Of a DNA stretch of 64,000 nt, positions 47,287 through 56,063 are shown piece after piece; the first letter of the stretch is position 1; each line of letters begins with the position of its first letter. The notes beneath the pieces are model-generated. The model saw only the letters and a list, made by a program, of their open reading frames with translations. It did no database searches and was not told where the DNA came from. The stretch is from Candidatus Sulfopaludibacter sp. SbA3 (GTDB taxonomy: Bacteria; Acidobacteriota; Terriglobia; Bryobacterales; Bryobacteraceae): contig CAMDCN010000012.1 of assembly GCA_945890485.1 (NCBI GenBank), forward strand, positions 124,001-188,000, read 5' to 3'. The position numbers and the translations under genes are program-made.

Positions 47287-48192
47287 CTACCGGATGAAGT
47301 CGAAGAGCGTTCGCCGGTCCTCCTGCCCCTTCGCCTGTAGCGCCGCCTGCCGCGCCGTCTGTCCGGTTTGCAGCTCTAGGATGGCATCCGCCAAGTCAGC
47401 ATTCTCGATCGTCGAGATCTTGGCCTTTAAGTCCATGCTCCGCTTCGATGCAATCTCAATCGCCGACGCCACGTCGTTCTGTGTGTGTCCGTACCGAGTG
47501 AGCTGGGTGTTGACATGCTCCAACGCAGAACCCAAGCTTTCATTGGCAGTCGCCAAAGCCGATTCATCATTCGCCAGCAAGGCATTGCGCAGGGTGCTGA
47601 TCGCCCCGAAAAGGTTTTCGCCAGGGGTCGGCGAGTTGAAGATATCCTGGCCGCTCCGCCCAATGGGGATAAGCACCCCATTGGCATCCGGCACGCTCCG
47701 CGTTGCGGCTGTGCCCGCGTACGCCGTGACCCCGTCCGGTTGGGAGAAGTCTACGGTGAACGGCTGAACCTGATCATTGTTCCCCGCAAAGAGAAACCTT
47801 CCCTCAAAGTTTGAGTTCGCCGTTCCAACGATCTGGCGAAAGACTCCCTCGAGTTCTGCCGCAATGGTTGCCCGTGTCACCGCCGTCTGCGTGCCTGTCT
47901 GTCCCTGAGCCCCGAGAACTCTCGCACGCTCCGCCAACTGAATTACGCTTCGCAGGCCATTTTCCGCGGAATCCACCTCGCCTTTCACCCGGTTTAAGTT
48001 GGACCGGGTCTGCTCCGTGACGGCTAACTCCGCCCGGCTCTGCAGCAGCGGACCGATCTCGTCCGGTGCGTCCGACGCCGTGGTCACCCGCAGCCCGCTC
48101 GATACCTGCGCTGTTGCGCGGTCGATGCGATTCTGAATCCGATTCAGACTGCTCAGGAAATTCTCATCTCGCGTGTTCAGGTTACTGATCAT
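47287..48192 (-). CDS. flgL: Flagellar hook-associated protein 3
   Basis: A 301-residue flagellin-like protein. The N-terminal D0/D1 helices (NFLSSLNRIQNRIDRATAQ, SGLRVTTASDAPDEIGPLL) and the C-terminal helix ending LFDFIR match FlgL, which joins the hook to the filament with FlgK. It lies 15 bases after flgK on the same strand and is the last gene of the set. The region between it and the atpC terminator is empty. Confidence 0.88.
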   Translation of the reverse strand: MISNLNTRDENFLSSLNRIQNRIDRATAQVSSGLRVTTASDAPDEIGPLLQSRAELAVTEQTRSNLNRVKGEVDSAENGLRSVIQLAERARVLGAQGQTGTQTAVTRATIAAELEGVFRQIVGTANSNFEGRFLFAGNNDQVQPFTVDFSQPDGVTAYAGTAATRSVPDANGVLIPIGRSGQDIFNSPTPGENLFGAISTLRNALLANDESALATANESLGSALEHVNTQLTRYGHTQNDVASAIEIASKRSMDLKAKISTIENADLADAILELQTGQTARQAALQAKGQEDRRTLFDFIR

Positions 48193-48207
48193 GACTTCTC
48201 ACTTCTG

Positions 48208-49572
48208 CTATCGCATCATCGAAAGCAGCGTCTCCGACAGCTCGTTCAAAACGCCCATCACTTGCCCGACGGCCTGAAATCCGCGTTGGTATTCCAGCAA
48301 CTTAGCCGCCTCCTGGTCCACCGAGACTCCCGTGGCCTCCTGGCGAAGAGTCCGCGCCTGTAGCAGTAGCTGTTGGTCAGACGAGTTCCGGCCCCTCACT
48401 GCGTCTAGCCGCGTTCCCAGAGTCGACGCCATGGATCCGTAGTACTGCGCCAGGGTCAGCCCACCAATCGCCGAAGTATTCGAAAGTTGGGCCAATCGGT
48501 TCGCATTCGCATTGCCGCCCGGTTCCCCGGCGCCCGCCGCCGCTAGTTCATCCGTCGTCATCCCCGTCACTGCCAGGGTCGCCGCCGCGCCAACCGAAGT
48601 GTCGTAGGTGAACAGATTCTGCGTGGGAGGCAATCCATTCGAAGCGAGTCCGCCGGCCAGAATCCCGTTTACTTGATCCGCAAAACCCTGAGCCAAGGTG
48701 TCCAGCTGCGCGCTATATCCGGGCAACGTGGTGTTCCGCGTCTCCAGCAAAGCACCCAGTTTTCCAGTCGTGATCGTGCGGGTAACGTCCTCTCCTCGAC
48801 CATCCAAAATCCGATACTCGACGTTGTCAAAGCTTGTCGCCAACGGATAAGCCTGTTCTCCTACGACGAGTGGCGCCTGTCCGGACATAAACACAACCAC
48901 CGATCCATCTTCCTGCGTCAGCGAGTTGTGATCCACCAGACCCGAAAGCTTCTCTAGCGCCGTATGCAATCGGGAATCCAAACCAGCATCCGTCACATTC
49001 CGAAAATTGCTCTTTCGCTCCGCGTTGATCGCCGCAATTTCACCAGCGACAGCATTCACCTGGCGTACGGTATTCGTCAACTCAGTCCCCGCCCGCGCCG
49101 TCAGTGTCCCGAATTCGTTCGCCGCCTGATTGAAGCTCAGCGCCGCCGCTCGTGCCCGGTCCAAAACTCCCTGCCGCGCCAAATTCGAGTTCGGCGAGAG
49201 GGCTAGCTGTGCCGCACTGCTATAGAAGCTATCCAGCGCCGCTGGAATGCCGCTGTCCGCCGTCACCGGAATTGCCGATTCTATGGCTCGCAAACTGCTG
49301 AGCGATTGGTCCGAGTATCCCGCGGCGGTCTGACGCTGCCATACGGCGGTCTCTAAGAACCGATCCCGCCCAGAAATCAATGGCGCCGAACTAATTCCGC
49401 CCGACGTCGACTCCGAGTCCGGATTAAATCGATTCGCGAGCGTAGCCTGATCCAGCCGCGCATAGTTTGGCGTCGAAGCGTTTACGATGTTGTTCTGCAC
49501 CACCGTAACCTGGCGCTGAATGACCCGCATCGCCTCCGCGGTCGAAACCATCGCTGTCGAAATGCTTCCCAT
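48208..49572 (-). CDS. flgK: Flagellar hook-associated protein 1
   Basis: A 454-residue protein with the FlgK N-terminal signature (AMRVIQRQVTVVQNNIVNAS, TPNYARLDQ) and C-terminal D0 helix (AAKLLEYQRGFQAVGQVMGV, LNELSETLLSMM). It is shorter than the roughly 550-residue enterobacterial protein, so the outer domains are reduced. It starts one base after the stop of the FlgN-like gene. Confidence 0.9.
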   Translation of the reverse strand: MGSISTAMVSTAEAMRVIQRQVTVVQNNIVNASTPNYARLDQATLANRFNPDSESTSGGISSAPLISGRDRFLETAVWQRQTAAGYSDQSLSSLRAIESAIPVTADSGIPAALDSFYSSAAQLALSPNSNLARQGVLDRARAAALSFNQAANEFGTLTARAGTELTNTVRQVNAVAGEIAAINAERKSNFRNVTDAGLDSRLHTALEKLSGLVDHNSLTQEDGSVVVFMSGQAPLVVGEQAYPLATSFDNVEYRILDGRGEDVTRTITTGKLGALLETRNTTLPGYSAQLDTLAQGFADQVNGILAGGLASNGLPPTQNLFTYDTSVGAAATLAVTGMTTDELAAAGAGEPGGNANANRLAQLSNTSAIGGLTLAQYYGSMASTLGTRLDAVRGRNSSDQQLLLQARTLRQEATGVSVDQEAAKLLEYQRGFQAVGQVMGVLNELSETLLSMMR

Positions 49573-49573
49573 A

Positions 49574-49939
49574 CTATCCGTCCAGCCTCACGCCATGCAC
49601 GTCCAGTTCAGTCGTCCGCTCCTGGCCCTGGCTGCCATACGATTCCGCCGATGGCGCCAGCGAATCCGACCAGTTCCGGCAATACGCCAGCCCCTGGCGC
49701 GTCAACACATGCGCAACACGCAACTGCTCCTGAAAAACCAACAACGCGCGTTCCGTCGTGCGCTGCTGCACCGGATCCATCCGCTTGCCCTCCTCCAGCT
49801 CACCAGCCAGGCCACTCAACGCTCCCAAGGCGGTCTCCAAGTGCAGCAGCGCCGAAGCCGTCTCAAAATGGGACAAATCCTGGATCGCTGGTTCCAAATC
49901 AGGAACCCGTGTCACTTTGGAACGCTGCAAGTCACTCAT
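49574..49939 (-). CDS. FlgN-like protein between flgM and flgK
   Basis: A 121-residue, largely helical cytoplasmic protein (HFETASALLHLETALGALSG, RTTERALLVFQEQLRVAHVL) with no membrane segment. Position between flgM and flgK is where flgN, the export chaperone of FlgK/FlgL, normally lies, and length and helicity fit. Sequence similarity to FlgN is too weak to be certain by eye. Confidence 0.6.
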   Translation of the reverse strand: MSDLQRSKVTRVPDLEPAIQDLSHFETASALLHLETALGALSGLAGELEEGKRMDPVQQRTTERALLVFQEQLRVAHVLTRQGLAYCRNWSDSLAPSAESYGSQGQERTTELDVHGVRLDG

Positions 49940-49959
49940 ATGGCCTCTCCACCCGTAAA

Positions 49960-50283
49960 CTAGATTCCGCCGCTCTCCCCGGTCTTATCGGCCAGAGTTT
50001 CACCAATTAGCGACTTTGCTACCGCCTGTGGATCCGCCTGGTACGTCCCCGCGGCATACTGCGCCGACAACTTCTCCAGATACGCCGTCCTTTCCGGAGA
50101 CTCCGTTACCGCATCCTGCAACACATTGGCCAAGCTCGAGAGATTCACTTCATCCGAGCCACCACCGCTATTGTTTGCAACACCTTTCGCCGCCGCCGCA
50201 CCCTGGGCAGCCTCAGTCTTCTGCGTCTGGCTCTGATAGGTCGCGGCCGCCTGCGAACTGGTATACACATCATTGATTTTCAT
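49960..50283 (-). CDS. flgM: Anti-sigma-28 factor FlgM
   Basis: A 107-residue protein starting at ATG 50283 with GAGG about 6 bases upstream. The first 60 residues are low-complexity and Ala/Gly/Gln-rich, as in the unstructured half of FlgM. The C-terminal part (VNLSSLANVLQDAV, ERTAYLEKLSAQYAAGTY, DPQAVAKSLIGETL) matches the FlgM sigma-28-binding domain. It holds back late flagellar genes until the hook is complete. Confidence 0.85.
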   Translation of the reverse strand: MKINDVYTSSQAAATYQSQTQKTEAAQGAAAAKGVANNSGGGSDEVNLSSLANVLQDAVTESPERTAYLEKLSAQYAAGTYQADPQAVAKSLIGETLADKTGESGGI

Positions 50284-50324
50284 GGTTCACCTCGATTCGG
50301 ATACCTAATGCGCCTTACTTGCCC

Positions 50325-50351
50325 TCATCGGAAGGATAACGCGAAGCCTTA
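50325..50351 (-). promoter_or_regulatory. Candidate sigma-28 (FliA) promoter for flgM
   Basis: On the minus strand TAAGGCTT, 11 bases, TCCGATGA matches the FliA consensus TAAAGTTT-N11-GCCGATAA at 6 of 8 positions in each half, with the exact spacing. It lies about 42 bases before the flgM start. Confidence 0.45.
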
Positions 50352-50414
50352 ATTAATATTTTCGGCAGAACGAACTCAACAGGGAATCCGTATGATGAGA
50401 AGTAGCGACCGTCT

Positions 50415-51713
50415 ATGCGAACTCTCATACTCTTCCTTCTTACCGTCTCCGCCACTCTGGCGGCAGCTATTCCCAAGCAAGTTACGTTCCACAAAGACGT
50501 ACTACCCGTCCTCCAAAAGAATTGCCAGAGCTGCCATCGTCCCGGCGAGGCCGCTCCCATGTCCTTTCTCACCTATAAATCCACCCGCCCCTTCGCCAAA
50601 GCCATCAAAGAAGCCGCCGCCGCCCGGCGCATGCCCCCGTGGCACGCCGACCCCCATTTCGGGAAGTTCTCAAACGACAAGTCCATGACCCAGGCCGAAA
50701 TCGACACCCTCACCGCCTGGGCTGACACAGGTGCCAAAGAAGGCAGTCCCAAAGACGCCCCCCAACCCGTCTCCTTCCTCAATGGTTGGAACATCGGCAA
50801 TCCCGACCTCGTCCTTGAAATGCCGAAGCCGTTTACCATTCCCGCCCAGGGAACGGTCGAATACACGTATTACATTATGCCCCTCGGCAACAAGCAGGAC
50901 GTCTGGGTGGAGCGCGCCGAGGTCCGACCCGGCAATCGCGCCGTTCTCCATCACGTCATCGCCTTCGTACGCCCTCCCGGCAGCCGCTGGCTGAAAGATG
51001 CCAAACCCGGCGAACCGTTCGTTCCCCCGGTCACTGTCAACGCTCGTGGCCAGGAACAACGCGAAAGCTCCTTCGGTGGCCAATGGCTCACCGCCTACGC
51101 TCCCGGCATGCCACCACAGATCCTCGCCCCCGGCAAGGCTCGCCTAGTCCCCGCTGGATCCGACATCGTCATGCAAATGCACTACACTGCCAACGGCAAA
51201 GAACAGACTGACGCCTCGAAAATCGGCATCATCTATGCCAAGCAGACGCCTAAAGAGCAAGTCCTGACGCTGGCCGTACAGAACAACCGTTTCGAAATCC
51301 CTCCTCACGCCGCGAACCACGAAGTGAAGGCCGAATTGGTTCTCCAGGAAGACGCTAAGCTATCCTCTCTCATGCCGCATATGCACCTCCGCGGGAAGGA
51401 TTTCCAATACCGCGCGACCTACCCCTCAGGCGAATCCGAAGTGCTTCTCAGTGTTCCCCACTACGACTTCGCCTGGCAGCTGATCTACGAACCGGCCGGC
51501 GAAAAGGTCCTTCCGAAAGGAACCAAGCTCGAAGCGATCGCCCACTTTGACAACTCGCCGAACAACAAAGCCAATCCCGACGCCACCAAGTCCGTACGCT
51601 TCGGCGAACAGAGCTGGGAGGAAATGATGATCGGGTTCTTCGATGTCGCCGTCAAGCCCGGAACCACCGAACGCGATCTGATGCAGCCGAAGAAGAAAAC
51701 GTCCGGTGACTGA
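50415..51713 (+). CDS. Cytochrome c / copper monooxygenase-like (PHM fold) protein
   Basis: A 432-residue exported protein. After a signal peptide (about 1-18) a heme motif CQSCH lies at residues 37-41 with RMPPWHADP as the likely axial-ligand region. The remaining 300 residues resemble the copper type-II ascorbate-dependent monooxygenase fold: AVLHHVIAFVRP, VMQMHYTANG and LMPHMHLRGKDF supply the HH, MxH and HxH copper ligands of PHM-type enzymes. It may therefore hydroxylate a substrate with electrons from its heme (inference). Its stop overlaps the GTG of the next gene. Confidence 0.82.
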   Translation: MRTLILFLLTVSATLAAAIPKQVTFHKDVLPVLQKNCQSCHRPGEAAPMSFLTYKSTRPFAKAIKEAAAARRMPPWHADPHFGKFSNDKSMTQAEIDTLTAWADTGAKEGSPKDAPQPVSFLNGWNIGNPDLVLEMPKPFTIPAQGTVEYTYYIMPLGNKQDVWVERAEVRPGNRAVLHHVIAFVRPPGSRWLKDAKPGEPFVPPVTVNARGQEQRESSFGGQWLTAYAPGMPPQILAPGKARLVPAGSDIVMQMHYTANGKEQTDASKIGIIYAKQTPKEQVLTLAVQNNRFEIPPHAANHEVKAELVLQEDAKLSSLMPHMHLRGKDFQYRATYPSGESEVLLSVPHYDFAWQLIYEPAGEKVLPKGTKLEAIAHFDNSPNNKANPDATKSVRFGEQSWEEMMIGFFDVAVKPGTTERDLMQPKKKTSGD

Positions 51714-52353
51714 TCGGTTCCCTAACCTCCTCTTCGCGGGCGGGCTCGGCATTAGTTTCCTGATGCCCGCTCTCCTTTTTGCCCACGATCCAGTCTCCAC
51801 CAATCTGACCTGGACCCGCGAGATCTCCCGCATCTTCGAAAAGCGCTGCCAATCTTGCCATCGCGAAGGCGGCGCCGCACCCATGGCCTTCCAAACCTTC
51901 ACCGAAGCCAAGCCTTGGGCTGTCGCCATCAAAGAGTCCGTCCTCACCCGCCAAATGCCCCCCTGGCCGGCGGCCAAAGGCTTCGGCGAGTTCTCGAACG
52001 ACTTCTCCCTCACCCAGGAAGAGATTGTCCGTATTGCAGAGTGGGTCGAAGGCGGCGCGCCCGAAGGCGATCCCATCTTCCTAAAGCCTCGCAATTTTTC
52101 CTCCCCGAACCGTCCCGCGGCCGTTCCCAGTGGCGGGGACTTCGCCCTGCGCCCCGGACAAACCCTTCCCTCCCCCATCACGATCCTCGCCCTCCGGGTC
52201 GACCGCCCCGGCAAACTCTGGACCGCCGCCACGCCGATCGTTTGGGGTCTGCAACCCAGTTCTCGCTGGCTCATCCTGCGCGATCCGCTCCGCCTCCCAG
52301 CCGGTGCACTCCTCTCCGGAACCGGCACCGCCACCGCCCGCATCCGCCGTTAA
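51706..52353 (+). CDS. Cytochrome c domain protein, partner of the copper protein
   Basis: A 215-residue protein starting with GTG 51706, overlapping the previous gene by 8 bases. A hydrophobic leader (LLFAGGLGISFLMPALLFA) precedes a heme motif CQSCH at residues 48-52 and QMPPWPA, closely like the cytochrome part of the previous gene. The rest is a short beta-rich tail without the copper-ligand histidines. It looks like a duplicate of the N-terminal domain that lost or never had the PHM part. Confidence 0.78.
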   Translation: MTDRFPNLLFAGGLGISFLMPALLFAHDPVSTNLTWTREISRIFEKRCQSCHREGGAAPMAFQTFTEAKPWAVAIKESVLTRQMPPWPAAKGFGEFSNDFSLTQEEIVRIAEWVEGGAPEGDPIFLKPRNFSSPNRPAAVPSGGDFALRPGQTLPSPITILALRVDRPGKLWTAATPIVWGLQPSSRWLILRDPLRLPAGALLSGTGTATARIRR

Positions 52354-52370
52354 CTCCGCCCTCGGCTACC

Positions 52371-53633
52371 ATGGGATTTACGCTCCCCATGCTCCTGCCC
52401 CCTTTTTCTTACCGCAAACAGAATCTGTTCGTCGAAGATTGTGACCTTGAAGCCATCGCCCGCCGCGAAGGCACCCCGCTCTACGTCTATTCGAAACAGG
52501 CCATCCTCTCCCGCTACCAAGCCTATGAATCCGGCTTCGGCAGCTTCCCCCATCAGATCTGTTACGCCGTTAAAGCCAACTCCAATCTCTCCATCCTCCG
52601 CCTGCTCGCCGAGGCCGGCGCCGGTTTTGATATCGTCTCCGGCGGCGAACTGTTTCGCGTCATCAAAGCGGGCGGAGACCCTGGAAAGGTCGTCTTCTCC
52701 GGCGTCGGCAAGACCCGTGACGAGATCGAGTACGCCCTCGAATTCGGCATCCATTCGTTCAACTGCGAAAGCGAAGCTGAACTGTCCCTGATCAGCTCCA
52801 TCGCCTCCCGGCTCAACAAAACCGCCCGCATCGCTCTCCGCGTCAACCCCCACGTCGACGCCGCGACCCACCCCTATATCTCCACCGGTCTGCGCGACCA
52901 CAAGTTCGGCATCGATATCACCGAGGTCGAAGCCGTCTATCAACGCGCCCTCGCCCTCCCGAACCTGCAACTCGAAGGCGTCAGCGCCCACATCGGCTCC
53001 CAACTCCTCGATACCAACCCACTCCTCGAAGCCCTCGAGGCGCTCCTCGCCCTCATCGCCCGCCTCCGAGCGGCCGGTGTGCCCATCACTCACCTCGACA
53101 TCGGCGGAGGCCTCGGCGTCCCCTACCGGGACGGCCAAGTCGAACCCCTTGTCGCCGACCACCTGGCCGCCGTCTGCGCCCGTTGCGCCGGCCTCGGCCT
53201 CACGCTGATGACCGAGCCCGGCCGCTCTATCGTCGGCCCCGCCGGCGTCCTCGTCACCCGTGTCCTCTATCGCAAGACGACCGAGACCAAGGAGTTCGTC
53301 ATCGTCGACGCCGCGATGAACGACCTCATCCGCCCGGCGCTCTACCAGGCCCATCACGACATCGTCCCGCTCCGTAAATCCTTCCCCGGCACCTTTGTCG
53401 CCGATGTCGTCGGCCCGGTCTGCGAGTCCGGCGACTTCTTCGCCCGCGACCGCGAAATGGCCCAATGCCTCCCCGGCGACTTCCTCGCTCTCGTCACCGC
53501 CGGAGCCTATGGGTTCGTTTTGTCAAGCAACTACAACACCCGTCCCCGCGCGGCCGAAGTGCTCGTCGATGGCGCCAACTGGAGCGTCGTCCGCCGCCGC
53601 GAAACGTACGAAGACCTGATCCGCGGAGAATGA
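52371..53633 (+). CDS. lysA: Diaminopimelate decarboxylase
   Basis: A 420-residue PLP enzyme for the last step of lysine synthesis. The PLP lysine is Lys68 in CYAVKANSN. VSAHIGSQLLD, DIGGGLGVPY, EPGRSIVGPAGVL and PVCESGDFF, with its active-site cysteine, follow in order. ATG 52371 gives normal length; Met at the seventh codon is an alternative. The stop (TGA) overlaps the ATG of the sensor kinase (ATGA), an odd pairing of lysine synthesis with signalling. Confidence 0.95.
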   Translation: MGFTLPMLLPPFSYRKQNLFVEDCDLEAIARREGTPLYVYSKQAILSRYQAYESGFGSFPHQICYAVKANSNLSILRLLAEAGAGFDIVSGGELFRVIKAGGDPGKVVFSGVGKTRDEIEYALEFGIHSFNCESEAELSLISSIASRLNKTARIALRVNPHVDAATHPYISTGLRDHKFGIDITEVEAVYQRALALPNLQLEGVSAHIGSQLLDTNPLLEALEALLALIARLRAAGVPITHLDIGGGLGVPYRDGQVEPLVADHLAAVCARCAGLGLTLMTEPGRSIVGPAGVLVTRVLYRKTTETKEFVIVDAAMNDLIRPALYQAHHDIVPLRKSFPGTFVADVVGPVCESGDFFARDREMAQCLPGDFLALVTAGAYGFVLSSNYNTRPRAAEVLVDGANWSVVRRRETYEDLIRGE

Positions 53634-55423
53634 CCTCCTATCGCGCCAAGCTCCAACTCGCATTCCTCGCTATCGGTCTATTTGCCGTCGGCCTCACCAG
53701 TTGGCAGGCGCTGAGCGGTTCTACGGAAGCACTCCGCGCCGCCACCTACGACCGCCTCACCGTTCTCCGCCAAACCCGCGCCCAGCAGATTGAGCGCTAC
53801 TTCCAGGACCTCGGCAATCACGTCCTCGCCCTTTCTGTCGACGAGTCCACCCTCGACGCGTTTGAGGAGTTCACGCCCGTCTGGTCCCCTTCCGTCCAGC
53901 CCCTCTTCATCCATCAACCCCTCCGCCTCCGCGCCCCTGGTCCCTACGGCGATGTCCACGCCCGCTACCATCCCACCTTCCATCGCTACCAGAGCGCCTT
54001 CGGCCTTTACGATATCTTTCTGCTGAGCCCCGAAGGCGATGTTCTTTATTCCGTCGCCAAGGAAACCGACTTCGCCGTCCGGCTCTCCCCCGAATCCCCA
54101 CTCGCCGCCGCCCATCGCGCTGCCTGGGCATTGGCCGGCCCCGAGCAGTTCATCGTCCAGGACTATCGTCCCTATCCTCCCTCCAGCAATGCGCCTGCCG
54201 CCTTCCTCGCCGCCCCGGTCTTCCGCGCCGGCCATAAGATCGGCGTTCTCGCCATCCAACTTTCGAGCACTGAGGTCAATCGCGTGATGACGGCCGGCGG
54301 CCAATGGCGCGAGCACGGCCTCGGCGACACCGGCGAATCGTATCTCGTCGGCCCCGATGCCCTGCTCCGCAGCGACCTTCGGCATCCGCGGCACCCCGGC
54401 AACGGCATCCTCCGCACCCAGGTCACCGCAGAAGTCGCCCGCCTGCACCACGCGCCACCCGGCACCGAAATCGGCCTCGACCATCGCCAGGTCCGCGTCC
54501 TCCGTTCCCACTCCCGCATCAACGTTCCCGGTCTCGACTGGTCGCTCATCGCCGAGATCGACGAAGCCGAAGCCCACGCCGCCATCGGCGCCCTCCGCAC
54601 CCGCACCCTCGGCCTCGGCGCCCTCATCGCCGTCATCCTGCTCTTCGTCGCCACGCTCCTGTCCCGCTCTGTCACCGAGCCCGTCCTCGCCCTTGCTGAC
54701 GGTGTCCGCCGCCTCGGCCGCCGGCAGTTCGGCACGCGCCTCCCCATCACCTCCCGCGACGAAATCGGCCAGCTCGCCGCCGCCTTCAATCGCATGGCCG
54801 AAGACCTGGAAGCCACGACCGTCTCGAAATCCGAGCTCGAACTCCTCGCCGGCCGCCTGATGAGCGCCCAGGAGGACGAACGCAGCCGTATCGCCCGTGA
54901 GCTGCACGACGATCTCTCACAGCGCCTCGCCGCCGTCGCCATCGCTGCCGCCAACCTGGGCGACCAGAGCATCAAAGAACAGATCGCCAGTATCTCCCAC
55001 GACATTCACAGCCTCTCCCGCCAACTCCATCCCGCCATTCTCGACGACCTCGGCCTTCCCGCCGCGCTCGAAGCCGAATGCCGCCTCTTCTTCGAGCGCG
55101 GCGGCCCTCCGGTCGACCTCACGCTCGCCCCTGCGGAACTACCCCGCAACGTCCAACTCGTCCTCTATCGCATCGCGCAGGAAGCTCTCCGCAACATCCT
55201 CAAGCATGCCGAAGCCACCGAGGTCAGCCTCTCGCTTTCCGGCGCCCATCTCACCGTCACCGACAACGGTAAAGGCTTCGATAAGGCCGCGCCCGGCTAC
55301 CGCGCCGGCGTCGGCCTTTCCAGCATGGAGGAACGCGCCCGCTTCGTCGGCGGCGCCGTCACCATCACGTCCACCCCTGAAGGTGGGACCATCGTTGATG
55401 TCGAGCTTCCCTATGGTCAATAA
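53630..55423 (+). CDS. Membrane sensor histidine kinase, NarL/DesK type
   Basis: A 597-residue kinase starting at ATG 53630. A first membrane helix (about 9-27), a roughly 300-residue extracytoplasmic sensor of Cache type, a second helix (about 325-348), a HAMP domain (SVTEPVLALADGVRRLG onward), HisKA_3 with the phosphoacceptor histidine in ARELHDDLSQRL, and an HATPase (EALRNILKHAEA, DNGKGFD, GVGLSSMEERA). It senses an unknown external signal and passes phosphate to the regulator encoded next, whose start it overlaps. Confidence 0.93.
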   Translation: MTSYRAKLQLAFLAIGLFAVGLTSWQALSGSTEALRAATYDRLTVLRQTRAQQIERYFQDLGNHVLALSVDESTLDAFEEFTPVWSPSVQPLFIHQPLRLRAPGPYGDVHARYHPTFHRYQSAFGLYDIFLLSPEGDVLYSVAKETDFAVRLSPESPLAAAHRAAWALAGPEQFIVQDYRPYPPSSNAPAAFLAAPVFRAGHKIGVLAIQLSSTEVNRVMTAGGQWREHGLGDTGESYLVGPDALLRSDLRHPRHPGNGILRTQVTAEVARLHHAPPGTEIGLDHRQVRVLRSHSRINVPGLDWSLIAEIDEAEAHAAIGALRTRTLGLGALIAVILLFVATLLSRSVTEPVLALADGVRRLGRRQFGTRLPITSRDEIGQLAAAFNRMAEDLEATTVSKSELELLAGRLMSAQEDERSRIARELHDDLSQRLAAVAIAAANLGDQSIKEQIASISHDIHSLSRQLHPAILDDLGLPAALEAECRLFFERGGPPVDLTLAPAELPRNVQLVLYRIAQEALRNILKHAEATEVSLSLSGAHLTVTDNGKGFDKAAPGYRAGVGLSSMEERARFVGGAVTITSTPEGGTIVDVELPYGQ

Positions 55424-56060
55424 ACCTCGCGTTCTCCTCGCCGACGACCATCAGATCGTCATCGACGGTCTCCGCGGTCTCCTCAACCCCCACTACGATC
55501 TCTGCGCCACCGTCACCGACGGTCTCGCCCTCGTCGAAGAAGCCCGCCGCCTGCAACCTGACGTGATCGTTGCCGACATCTCTATGCCTCACCTCAACGG
55601 CATCGACGCCATCCGGAAGCTCCGCGCCGAAGGCCTCACCGCCAAGGTCGTTTTCCTCACCATGCACCCCGACATCACCTACCTCACCCGCGCCCTTGAC
55701 GCCGGCGCCGCCGCCTACGTTCTCAAACACTCCGCCTCCGATGAGCTCGTCAACGCCATCGACACCATACTCCGCGGCGACACCTACATCTCCCCCCGCC
55801 TCCGCTCCGATTCGGTCGCCGAACTTCTCGACCCGAACCGCCGGCACCTCCGTTCCACCATCGAGCTCACCGAACGCCAGCGCGATGTCCTGCAGTTGCT
55901 CGCCGGCGGCAAGTCCGCCAAAGAAATCGGCGCCATCCTTGATATCTCCGCCCGTACCGTCGAAACCCACAAGTACAAGATGATGGATTCGCTCGGCCTC
56001 AAAACCACCGCCGAGCTCATCCAGCACGCCATCAAACACGGCCTGGCTCCCAGCGAGTAA
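55413..56060 (+). CDS. LuxR-type response regulator
   Basis: A 215-residue regulator from ATG 55413, overlapping the kinase stop by 11 bases. The receiver domain has the acid pair DD (11-12), the phosphoacceptor Asp55 in IVADISMPHLNG and a lysine in VLKHSASDE. The output is a LuxR/NarL helix-turn-helix (LTERQRDVLQLLAGG, ISARTVETHKYKMM). It forms a two-component system with the preceding kinase. Target genes are unknown; the downstream transglutaminase-like gene lies 3 bases away and may be cotranscribed. Confidence 0.94.
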   Translation: MVNKPRVLLADDHQIVIDGLRGLLNPHYDLCATVTDGLALVEEARRLQPDVIVADISMPHLNGIDAIRKLRAEGLTAKVVFLTMHPDITYLTRALDAGAAAYVLKHSASDELVNAIDTILRGDTYISPRLRSDSVAELLDPNRRHLRSTIELTERQRDVLQLLAGGKSAKEIGAILDISARTVETHKYKMMDSLGLKTTAELIQHAIKHGLAPSE

Positions 56061-56063
56061 CTC

